NCBI GenBank assembly: GCA_902538445.1
Contig: CACBFE010000001.1
Location: 82,793 to 146,792 of the forward strand
Direction: 5' to 3'
Length of the DNA stretch: 64,000 nt
Source of the DNA: an uncultured Pelagibacteraceae bacterium
Lineage (GTDB): Bacteria; Pseudomonadota; Alphaproteobacteria; Pelagibacterales; Pelagibacteraceae
Both the position numbers and the translations under genes were made by a program. Below the pieces are notes generated by a model. It worked only from the letters and a program-made list of their open reading frames with translations, did no database searches and was not told the DNA's origin. Each line of letters starts with the position of its first letter. Position 1 is the first letter of the stretch. Shown here piece by piece: positions 54,314 to 62,856 of this stretch.

Positions 54314-55494
54314 TAAGCTACTAACGAACCAACCTTATCATTTGTACTATCGTACATAGATATAATTGGTTTGTCACTTAATTCGTGAATTTCGTTTGAA
54401 TAAAAACCATTAAAGTTTGTTCTGAAAGTAAGACTGTAAGCACCTAGTTGACCTAACTCTATATAGTCACCTTCTTTAATGTTATTTGGTAACAAAAAAG
54501 GACCTTTCATATAATCTAACCCATCACATGTTGGTCCAAAAAAACTAAAAGCAGTTAGCTTTTTAGACTGAACTCTTCCGTCTGTTATCATTCTGGATGG
54601 CAAAACAAAGTTTGGTGCACCAGCATCAAATAAAGATCCATATGTTCCATCATTTATATACAGGCTATTTTTTTTTCTTAAAATAACTTTAACAATTGTA
54701 GATCCACTTTCTGCAACAAGAGACCTACCAGGCTCACAAATTATTTTAGGCAATTTATCGAGTTTTAAATTATTAAGTTCTCTTTTAATTTCATCCATAT
54801 AATTTATTAATGGCTCAGGATTAAGGTCTGGGTAAATAGAGGGGAAACCACCACCGACATTTATTGTGTCTGGGACTATCTTTGTTTTTTTTATTATATT
54901 TCCTATTTCACGAATACCCTTGGAATAAGAAATTTTATGCATACATTGAGAACCAACATGGAAACTTATTCCAAGTTTTTTTGAATGATCTTTACATAAT
55001 CTCACTAGTCCCAATGCTTCAGATGGAAGAGCGCCAAATTTTCTAGATAAATCTATTTCTGCATGTTCATTTGAAATTGCAATTCTTACAAATAATTCTA
55101 AATCTTTTGCCTGATTAGTAGCATCTAAAATTTTTCTTAATTCATCTTTACTATCTAGAGAAAAACTCTTTACACCATAGTTAAAGTATGCTGAAGAAAT
55201 ACTTTCTTTGCTTTTAATCGTATGCATAAAATGCAATTTTGAGTCTGATTTAATTTTTTTAATAAGTTTAATTTCATTTAGAGAGGCAACATCAAATTGA
55301 TTGATGCCATTATTAATTATTTGTTTAATAATTTTTTCATTTGGATTAGTTTTTACAGCATAGAGCACTTCTCCTGGAAAATTTTCTTTAAAAAATTTTA
55401 CGGATTTTTTTATCTCGTTCAACCGTATGCAATATACGGGATAATCTGGTTTTAGTGAGTTAACTAGCTCGTTAACTGACTTAAATTTTCCCAT
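54313..55494 (-). CDS. Fold-III PLP decarboxylase (ornithine/lysine/arginine decarboxylase-like)
   Basis: LYAVKTNPN PLP lysine, SFHVGSQC, INVGGGFPSIY, CEPGRSLVAESG, FGPTCDGLD. Confidence 0.88.
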   Translation of the reverse strand: MGKFKSVNELVNSLKPDYPVYCIRLNEIKKSVKFFKENFPGEVLYAVKTNPNEKIIKQIINNGINQFDVASLNEIKLIKKIKSDSKLHFMHTIKSKESISSAYFNYGVKSFSLDSKDELRKILDATNQAKDLELFVRIAISNEHAEIDLSRKFGALPSEALGLVRLCKDHSKKLGISFHVGSQCMHKISYSKGIREIGNIIKKTKIVPDTINVGGGFPSIYPDLNPEPLINYMDEIKRELNNLKLDKLPKIICEPGRSLVAESGSTIVKVILRKKNSLYINDGTYGSLFDAGAPNFVLPSRMITDGRVQSKKLTAFSFFGPTCDGLDYMKGPFLLPNNIKEGDYIELGQLGAYSLTFRTNFNGFYSNEIHELSDKPIISMYDSTNDKVGSLVA

Positions 55495-55521
55495 TTCATG
55501 TGTCCCTCGTTATTTTACACA

Positions 55522-55580
55522 AAGGTTTTTTAAAAAATTTAGAAAAAAAACCTTAATTAATTCGCGTTTAAGGTTTTTTT
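55522..55580 (-). promoter_or_regulatory. Candidate cis-regulatory leader of the polyamine operon
   Basis: Three mutually complementary arms: AAGGTTTTTT (55522-55531), AAAAAAAACCTT (55543-55554), TAAGGTTTTTTT (55569-55580); middle arm can pair with either flank. Confidence 0.5.
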
Positions 55581-55652
55581 GACTTCATGTAAAGAAAAAA
55601 AAGCTATACTTAGACATTGTAATTTTACTCACAACACCCATATAAGTCCCGT

Positions 55653-56225
55653 ATGAGAGCACAAAAAAATATTCCAGAACAGCTAAAGTTGTCTGATTTT
55701 GCTGATAAATCACTACTCATCTTGGATGATGACGATCCACTGAGGGGACGACTTGCTAGAGCTATGGAAAAGAAGGGTTTTCAAGTAAAAGAGGCCAAAA
55801 CCGTGGCTGAAGGCCTCAAGATTGTGAAGGCCACACCACCGACGTTTGCCTGTGTCGATTTGAGACTTGAGGATGGCAGCGGCCTAGATGTTGTTAAAGA
55901 GCTATCTATAAATAAAAAAGAGGCCAGAATTGTGATGTTAACGGGATACGGGAATCTACCTACGGCTGTAGCAGCAGTTAAGGCAGGTGCTATAGATTAT
56001 ATAGCTAAACCAGTAGATGCGGACGACGTTGAGTCGGCGCTATTAGCATCTCCTGAGTCAAAAGCTAAACCACCAGAAAATCCAATGTCTGCAGACAGAG
56101 TTAAGTGGGAACATATTCATCGTGTATTTGAATTATGCAATAGAAACGTTTCAGAAACGGCTAGAAGATTAAAAATGCACAGAAGAACTCTTCAAAGAAT
56201 TCTATCTAAAAGATCTCCAAGATAA
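55653..56225 (+). CDS. regA: RegA/PrrA/ActR response regulator
   Basis: LLILDDDDPLRGRLARAMEKKGF, CVDLRLEDGSGLDVV, Fis-type HTH NRNVSETARRLKMHRRTLQRILSKRSPR. Confidence 0.95.
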   Translation: MRAQKNIPEQLKLSDFADKSLLILDDDDPLRGRLARAMEKKGFQVKEAKTVAEGLKIVKATPPTFACVDLRLEDGSGLDVVKELSINKKEARIVMLTGYGNLPTAVAAVKAGAIDYIAKPVDADDVESALLASPESKAKPPENPMSADRVKWEHIHRVFELCNRNVSETARRLKMHRRTLQRILSKRSPR

Positions 56226-56780
56226 AGTTTCTTTATTTAATAAAGTAACAACAACTGATAATATTGAAATTTTTAAAATTTCTGCAGGCAAGAAGGGCAA
56301 AGCTCCAAAAGCCAACAATTGATCTGCTTGAACAAAGTTGTTTAACCAAATCAAACCAAAAATATAAATAAAAGAAACTGAAAAAGAATACAGCGCGAAA
56401 TTTAAAATAAAACGGACAAATAAATTATATTTAAAGTCAACTCTTAATAACCCAGAAAAAAATACTGCTGGGATGAATCCAATGAGATATCCCATTGTTG
56501 GTCCTGTAAAATAAATCAAACCAATTCCCTTTTCCGGTGTCCCCGCAAACACTGGCAGTCCAATAATACCTTCAAACAAATATAAGATTATTGTTGCGAT
56601 ACCAAGTTTCCAACCAAATAAAACTCCGATAACCAATACAGCTAGAGTTTGCATCGTCATTGGTACTGGATAGAAAGGAATTTTAATTTTTGAGGAAACA
56701 GCTAATATTATACTCCCTAAAAGAGCCAAGAAGGCATATTTAATTATTTTTGATTGTTTTAAACTTTTTACTAATTCCAT
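56202..56780 (-). CDS. bioY: Biotin transporter BioY
   Basis: KIPFYPVPMTMQTLAVLVIG, GLPVFAG...GPTMGYLIGFI. Confidence 0.93.
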   Translation of the reverse strand: MELVKSLKQSKIIKYAFLALLGSIILAVSSKIKIPFYPVPMTMQTLAVLVIGVLFGWKLGIATIILYLFEGIIGLPVFAGTPEKGIGLIYFTGPTMGYLIGFIPAVFFSGLLRVDFKYNLFVRFILNFALYSFSVSFIYIFGLIWLNNFVQADQLLAFGALPFLPAEILKISILSVVVTLLNKETLSWRSFR

Positions 56781-56811
56781 AAGATTAAATAAACATTTTT
56801 TTGATTAAAAT

Positions 56812-57741
56812 CTAGTGCTTTGTTAATTGGACAAATACATCTTCTAAATCACCATCGTCAGTAGAAATGTCATCAATTTTTAAGTTGTTTTGGTTAAAAT
56901 AACTAATTATTTCACCAAAATTTAAAGAATTTTTTTCATAAGTAGCAGTAATTAGGTTTTTTGAAATAATTTTAAATTGTATTCCTTTCATATGTAAAGA
57001 TAAATTTAAATCTACTGCTTTTACTTTAAAATTGATTTTTTTAGTTTTTATTCTATCTAAAAGTTTCTCAGTTGTATCTAAAGCAACTAAATTACCTTTA
57101 TTAATAATAGCTATACGATCACACATTTCTTGTGCTTCTAAAAGATAGTGAGTAGTTAGAATTATTGTAACTCCTTCTTTGTTAAGTTTCTTAACATTAT
57201 TCCAAAGGTTATTTCTAAGCTCTACATCCACTCCTGCTGTTGGTTCATCCAAAATCAATATCGGAGGTTGATGAACCATTGCTTTTGCAATCAAAAGCCT
57301 CCTTTTCATACCACCAGACAGACTTCTTGAATACGCATTAGCTTTATTTTCTAAAGAAACCATTTGTAGAATTAAGTCAGTGATTCTATCTTTTTTGGCA
57401 ATTCCATAAAGTCCGGCTTGTAGTTCTAATAATTGTTTTGGACTAAAAAAAGCATCTAAGTTAACTTCTTGAGGAACTATCCCAATAGAAGCTTTAACTT
57501 GTCTTGGGTTTTTATCTAAATCGAAACCCCATACATTAACAAGTCCAGATGTTTTAGAAACAGTTCCGCCTAAAATACTTAAAAAAGTTGTTTTGCCAGC
57601 ACCATTTGGCCCAAGAAGCCCAAACACTTCTCCCTCTTTAACATTAAAAGTTAAATCTGTAATAGCTTTAGTTTCTTTTTTTGTTTTGGAGTTCAAATAG
57701 ATTTTATTAAGATTTTCAACAGTTAAAGCATTATTAGGCAT
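56812..57741 (-). CDS. ABC transporter ATP-binding protein (ABC-2 exporter type)
   Basis: LLGPNGAGKTTFLSIL, SRSLSGGMKRRLLIAKAM, LILDEPTAGVDVELR. Confidence 0.95.
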   Translation of the reverse strand: MPNNALTVENLNKIYLNSKTKKETKAITDLTFNVKEGEVFGLLGPNGAGKTTFLSILGGTVSKTSGLVNVWGFDLDKNPRQVKASIGIVPQEVNLDAFFSPKQLLELQAGLYGIAKKDRITDLILQMVSLENKANAYSRSLSGGMKRRLLIAKAMVHQPPILILDEPTAGVDVELRNNLWNNVKKLNKEGVTIILTTHYLLEAQEMCDRIAIINKGNLVALDTTEKLLDRIKTKKINFKVKAVDLNLSLHMKGIQFKIISKNLITATYEKNSLNFGEIISYFNQNNLKIDDISTDDGDLEDVFVQLTKH

Positions 57742-57783
57742 AATTTTTTAATCTAAGTTAAGAATTCAATGTAATATGTATAT

Positions 57784-60549
57784 ATGAGTTCAATAAAAAA
57801 AACAGATCATTTTTATCTCATAGATGGATCAGGATACATCTTCAGAGCTTATTATGCGTTGCCGCCTTTATCTAGAAAAAGTGATGGACTACCCACAGGA
57901 GCTGTAAGTGGTTTTTGTTCAATGCTTTTTAAACTCTTAGAGGATGCTAGATCTGATGACTCAAAAAATAAACCAACTCATTTTGCTGTTATATTTGACT
58001 CAGCTAGAAAAAATTTTAGAAACGAAATTTATAGTGATTATAAAGCTAATAGAGCTGAAGCACCTGACGATTTAGCGCCTCAGTTTGAATACATCAGAAA
58101 ATCAGTCGAGGCTTTTAACTTACCTTCTATCGAACTTTTAAATTATGAAGCAGATGATCTTATAGCTACTTATGCAAAAAAAATATCAGAAGCTGGAGCT
58201 AAGGTTACTGTAATTTCATCGGATAAAGATTTGATGCAGTTAGTATCGAATAAAATTAGACTTTATGATCCAATGAAAAGTAAAAATATAGGGGAGAAAG
58301 AAGTTATCGAAAAATTTGGGGTTAAACCAAGTCAAGTAATCGATGTACAAGCACTTGCTGGAGACAGCTCAGATAACGTACCAGGAGTTCCAGGTATTGG
58401 TATTAAAACAGCAGCAGAACTTATAAACAAATATAAAACTTTAGAAAATTTATTAAATAAAGCATCAGAAATACCTCAGAATAAAAGAAGAGAAACATTA
58501 TTATCAAATAAAGATAAAGCTATGATAAGTAAGCAATTAGTAACTTTGAAAAATGATGTCCCGCTCAAGAACGATGCAACTGATTTCATCATTAAAGATA
58601 TAAATAAAGATAAACTATATGATTTTTTAAGAGATATGGAGTTTAATAGGCTGCTAAGCCAAGCAATTAGTTTTTATGGCGAGCCGACAAATAAAAATCT
58701 TAACGAAAAAACTGTAGTAAAAAAAAATAACAAGATAAATACTAAGACCTACAAAACTATTTCAAAAGAAAAACAACTTGACGAATTAATAAAAAAACTA
58801 GATGAAAAATCAGTTATAGCGGTTGATACTGAAACGTCCTCACTAAATCCACAAGAAGCTGATCTTGTGGGCGTATCAGTATGTTATGAGCCAAACGAGG
58901 CATTTTATATTCCAGTAGGTCATAAAGTGAGAACGGAACTAAAAAAGGATGTAGTTTTAAAAAAACTTAAACCAATTTTAGAAGACCCAAGTATAAAAAA
59001 AGTCGGCCAAAATATAAAATATGATTTTATTATATTTAAAAATCACAATATTGAATTAAGCTCAGTAGAAGATACGATGTTGCTTTCGTATACATTAGAT
59101 GCTGGAAATAATAGACACAACATGGATACTCTATCTGAATTGCATCTTGGCCATAAAACTATTTCGTATAAAGATTTAGTAGGAACTGGAAAAAAACAAT
59201 TAAATTTTGCAGAAGTAGATATTAAACTAGCCACCGAATATGCTGCTGAAGATGCAGACATAACTCTAAGATTATATGAAATTTTATCTGAAAGAGTATC
59301 TGAGGAAAAGTTAGAAAGAGTTTATGAGGAGTTCGAAAAACCAATGATCAAAATCCTTTCAAGGCTTGAGATGAATGGCATAAAAGTTGATGACGCTTAT
59401 CTTAAAATACTTTCTAAGAAATTTGAGGTAAGATTGACAACAATTGAAAAAGAAATTTACAAAATATCAGGTAAAAAATTCAATATCGGTTCACCAAAAC
59501 AACTAGGAGAAATTATTTATAATGATCTAAAGATAGCTAAGTTAAAAAAAACAAAAAAAGGTAGTTTAGCTACAAGTGCCAAAATTTTAGAAGATCTAGC
59601 ACTTACTGGGCACAAATTTCCAAATTTGGTTTTGGAATGGCGGCAGGTTTCAAAACTAAAAAGCACTTATACAGATGCTTTACAGGAACACATAAATACA
59701 AAGACAAACAGAGTACATACCTCTTTCTTACTAGCAGCAACAAATACTGGCAGACTTGCTTCCAGTGACCCCAATTTACAAAATATTCCAATAAAAACCT
59801 CTGATGGAAAAGAAATAAGAAAAGCCTTTGTAGCAGATAAGAATAATATACTAATTTCTGCAGACTATAATCAAATAGAAATGAGAATTCTTGCTGATAT
59901 GGCTGATGTAAAAGAATTAAAAAAAGCTTTTAAAAATAATCAAGATATTCACTCTTTAACAGCAAGTCAGGTATTTGATGTTCCTATAAATAAAGTGACA
60001 GAGGATTTTAGAAGAAAAGCAAAAGCAATAAATTTTGGAATTATTTATGGAATAACACAATATGGACTTGCAAAACAAATATCAGTGTCTAATGAAGAAG
60101 CTTTAAGCTTTATTAATGCATATTTTAAAAAATTTCCTGAGATAAAAGACTATATGAATACGACGATTAAAACATGTAGAAGACAAGGATTTGTTACAAA
60201 TATTTTTGGAAGAAGAATTCACCTTAGAGGAATAAATGACAAAAATTTTAGTGTGAGATCATTTCAAGAAAGAGCAGCTATAAACGCGCCAATACAAGGA
60301 TCAGCAGCAGATATTATAAGATTAGCAATGATTAAAATAGATGAAATTCTTGATGAAAAAAACAAAGCAAAAATGCTTTTACAAATACACGATGAACTTA
60401 TTTTTGAATGTTTAAAAAAAGATGAAGGTGAAGTAAAAAAAATTGTTAAGGAGGCAATGACTTCAATTGCTAGTTCAGACCATCATATGTTTTCAATACC
60501 TCTTGAAGTAAGTATTAATTCAGGCAACAATTGGGGTGAAGCACATTGA
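57784..60549 (+). CDS. polA: DNA polymerase I
   Basis: 5'-nuclease, 3'-5' exonuclease-like (AVDTETSSLNP) and polymerase domains (SADYNQIEMRILADMA, QIHDELIFE). Confidence 0.98.
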   Translation: MSSIKKTDHFYLIDGSGYIFRAYYALPPLSRKSDGLPTGAVSGFCSMLFKLLEDARSDDSKNKPTHFAVIFDSARKNFRNEIYSDYKANRAEAPDDLAPQFEYIRKSVEAFNLPSIELLNYEADDLIATYAKKISEAGAKVTVISSDKDLMQLVSNKIRLYDPMKSKNIGEKEVIEKFGVKPSQVIDVQALAGDSSDNVPGVPGIGIKTAAELINKYKTLENLLNKASEIPQNKRRETLLSNKDKAMISKQLVTLKNDVPLKNDATDFIIKDINKDKLYDFLRDMEFNRLLSQAISFYGEPTNKNLNEKTVVKKNNKINTKTYKTISKEKQLDELIKKLDEKSVIAVDTETSSLNPQEADLVGVSVCYEPNEAFYIPVGHKVRTELKKDVVLKKLKPILEDPSIKKVGQNIKYDFIIFKNHNIELSSVEDTMLLSYTLDAGNNRHNMDTLSELHLGHKTISYKDLVGTGKKQLNFAEVDIKLATEYAAEDADITLRLYEILSERVSEEKLERVYEEFEKPMIKILSRLEMNGIKVDDAYLKILSKKFEVRLTTIEKEIYKISGKKFNIGSPKQLGEIIYNDLKIAKLKKTKKGSLATSAKILEDLALTGHKFPNLVLEWRQVSKLKSTYTDALQEHINTKTNRVHTSFLLAATNTGRLASSDPNLQNIPIKTSDGKEIRKAFVADKNNILISADYNQIEMRILADMADVKELKKAFKNNQDIHSLTASQVFDVPINKVTEDFRRKAKAINFGIIYGITQYGLAKQISVSNEEALSFINAYFKKFPEIKDYMNTTIKTCRRQGFVTNIFGRRIHLRGINDKNFSVRSFQERAAINAPIQGSAADIIRLAMIKIDEILDEKNKAKMLLQIHDELIFECLKKDEGEVKKIVKEAMTSIASSDHHMFSIPLEVSINSGNNWGEAH

Positions 60550-60589
60550 ACGCCTAAATTTTGACAACATAATTAAGAAAATAATAAAT

Positions 60590-61288
60590 ATGACTCAAAC
60601 AATAGCTTTAGTTGATGATGATAGAAATATACTGACAAGCATAAGTATGGCTTTAGAAAGAGAGGGATTTAAAGTTCAAACTTATATTGACGGAGAGTCA
60701 GCCTTGATTGGATTAAGCAGAAATCCACCTGATCTAGCGATTTTAGATATTAAAATGCCAAGGATGGACGGCGAAGAGCTACTTAAGAAACTGAAAAAAA
60801 AGATGTCAATTCCTATAATATTTTTAACTTCAAAAGACGATGAAGTTGATGAACTACTTGGATTAAAACTAGGAGCTGATGATTTTGTAAAAAAATCAGG
60901 AGGTTTTTCTACAAAAGTTTTAATAGAGAGAATAAGAGTTCAACTAAGGAAAAAAACTAATACAGTTGATGACACAAAGAACATAATTACTCATGGAAAA
61001 TTAAAACTAGACCCAGCTCAATTAGAATGTGAGTGGAATGGCAAAGCTCTACCTGATAAACTCACCACTACAGAATTTTTAATTGTTAAAGAGTTAGCTA
61101 AAAGGCCTGGAGTGATAAAAGAAAGAGGCCATTTAATGGATATAGCTTATAAAGAAAATACAGAAATTGAGGATAGAACGATCGATAGTCACGTGAAGAG
61201 AATAAGAAAAAAGTTTAAAAAGGTTGATGAAAAGTTTTCTGCAATTGAAACTAGATATGGAAGCGGGTATAGATGGAATGTTAGCTAA
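60590..61288 (+). CDS. chvI: ChvI-type response regulator
   Basis: MTQTIALVDDDRNILTSISMALEREGFKV..., OmpR-type C-terminal domain; paired with chvG-like kinase. ATG at 60590 preferred over track start 60536. Confidence 0.88.
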   Translation: MTQTIALVDDDRNILTSISMALEREGFKVQTYIDGESALIGLSRNPPDLAILDIKMPRMDGEELLKKLKKKMSIPIIFLTSKDDEVDELLGLKLGADDFVKKSGGFSTKVLIERIRVQLRKKTNTVDDTKNIITHGKLKLDPAQLECEWNGKALPDKLTTTEFLIVKELAKRPGVIKERGHLMDIAYKENTEIEDRTIDSHVKRIRKKFKKVDEKFSAIETRYGSGYRWNVS

Positions 61289-62808
61289 TGAAACAAAAAA
61301 AATCAACTTCTATCTTAAAGAAGTTTTTAATTATTAACCTCACGGTATTTTCTGTTTTAGGAATTTTTACAATCATATACCTTGAAGCAATCCAACCAAC
61401 TTTAGTAAAAGAAAGATCCGATAATCACAAAATAGTAATAAATAACACTAAGGATAATCTTGAAAGACTTAATGTAGACTACAGTAAAGAGGGAATTAGA
61501 GACTTCTTGCTTTCTACAAGATTCTTGTTTCAAAGTTTAGATCGCGTTCAGTTCTACGATTTGTCCGGCAATCTTATTGCGGATACAAATATTTTAGATT
61601 TAGATCAGAGTGTATTCACAGGATCAGACATAATTTTTGAAGAAACATTAGGAACTGAACCAATTACCCCAGAGTTTCAAGAAAGACTTGAAGAGGAAGA
61701 AAAAGATGAAATCAAAGATATAATTACAAATAAGTACAATGATGAAATAATGACTTTTACCAATGACGAAAAAAATAATTTTTTTGTTAGTACATTAAGT
61801 AAAATTAAATTCCAAGATAGTGAAATTGGATATATTGTTGTCTCGGAGCAGGCAAATGATATCATTACTGCTGTAAAGGAAAGAAAAGCATTTATAATAA
61901 GAACTATGATTGCAGTTGCAATTGTAATATTAATCTTTTCACTTTTTTTAAACAAATATATTTTAAAACCTATCGGTCTTCTGGTTAAATTTAGTGAAGG
62001 AATAAAAAGGAAATCTAATCAAACAATCGACATTAACAAAGTTTTTATCAGAGACGATGAAGTAGGAAAATTAACTCAGTCAATAGATGAAATGACAAAA
62101 GAACTACAGCAACGAACAAATAGAGCAGAAACATTTTCAAATGATTTAGCTCATGAAATAAGAAATCCACTTGCATCTTTAAAAAGTGCTTCAGAACTTT
62201 TAGATAAAACTACTGAAAAAAATGAAGGAGAAAAATTACTTAAAATAATAAATCATGATGTAGAACGAATTGAAAGATTGATAACAGATTATACTCAAAT
62301 GCTTAAAGATGAAGCATCTTTATCTCGTGAGAAAATGAGTAAAATAAACTTAATTGAAATTATTAATGGCGTGGTAGAAGATTTTAACCAAGATCTAATT
62401 AATCAAAATAAAAAAATTGAGATAAGAGTTATAAACAAAATAAAAACTAAAAATGGACATTACATATTTGGCATAAGCAATAGATTAGAACAAGTGATTG
62501 CCAACCTTTTAGATAACTCAATTTCATTTAGTCAGGATAATCAAAAAATTGAAATCACCCTTGAAGAAATTTCAAGCAATCTATTACTATCAGTTAAAGA
62601 TGAAGGACCCGGTTTTGCTGAAACATCACCTCAGAAAATTTTTAAACGTTTTTATAGCAATAGACCTGCGAGTTTTGGAAAACATTCCGGCCTTGGCTTA
62701 AATATTGTAAAAAATATTGTTCAATTACATAAAGGCACGATAGCAGCCTCAAATAGGCTTAATGCAAAAGGAGCACAGGTTGAGGTTTTACTTCCTAAAT
62801 TATCCTAA
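61288..62808 (+). CDS. chvG: ChvG-type sensor histidine kinase
   Basis: ChvG N-domain, HAMP, H-box FSNDLAHEIRNPLASLKSASELL, GLGLNIVKNIV. Confidence 0.88.
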   Translation: MKQKKSTSILKKFLIINLTVFSVLGIFTIIYLEAIQPTLVKERSDNHKIVINNTKDNLERLNVDYSKEGIRDFLLSTRFLFQSLDRVQFYDLSGNLIADTNILDLDQSVFTGSDIIFEETLGTEPITPEFQERLEEEEKDEIKDIITNKYNDEIMTFTNDEKNNFFVSTLSKIKFQDSEIGYIVVSEQANDIITAVKERKAFIIRTMIAVAIVILIFSLFLNKYILKPIGLLVKFSEGIKRKSNQTIDINKVFIRDDEVGKLTQSIDEMTKELQQRTNRAETFSNDLAHEIRNPLASLKSASELLDKTTEKNEGEKLLKIINHDVERIERLITDYTQMLKDEASLSREKMSKINLIEIINGVVEDFNQDLINQNKKIEIRVINKIKTKNGHYIFGISNRLEQVIANLLDNSISFSQDNQKIEITLEEISSNLLLSVKDEGPGFAETSPQKIFKRFYSNRPASFGKHSGLGLNIVKNIVQLHKGTIAASNRLNAKGAQVEVLLPKLS

Positions 62809-62856
62809 CATTATTTCTTGCTATGGTTTATTTATGTTGATAATAACTCCTTCATT

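Noticed and set aside
60561-60589. TTGACA promoter directly upstream of chvI
   Set aside because: The -35-like hexamer is good, but any matching -10 would place the TSS at or beyond the chvI ATG
62809-62856. SAH/SAM riboswitch upstream of ahcY, or SAM riboswitch upstream of metK
   Set aside because: Only 48 nt precede ahcY, with no recognisable structure; metK overlaps lnt, leaving no leader
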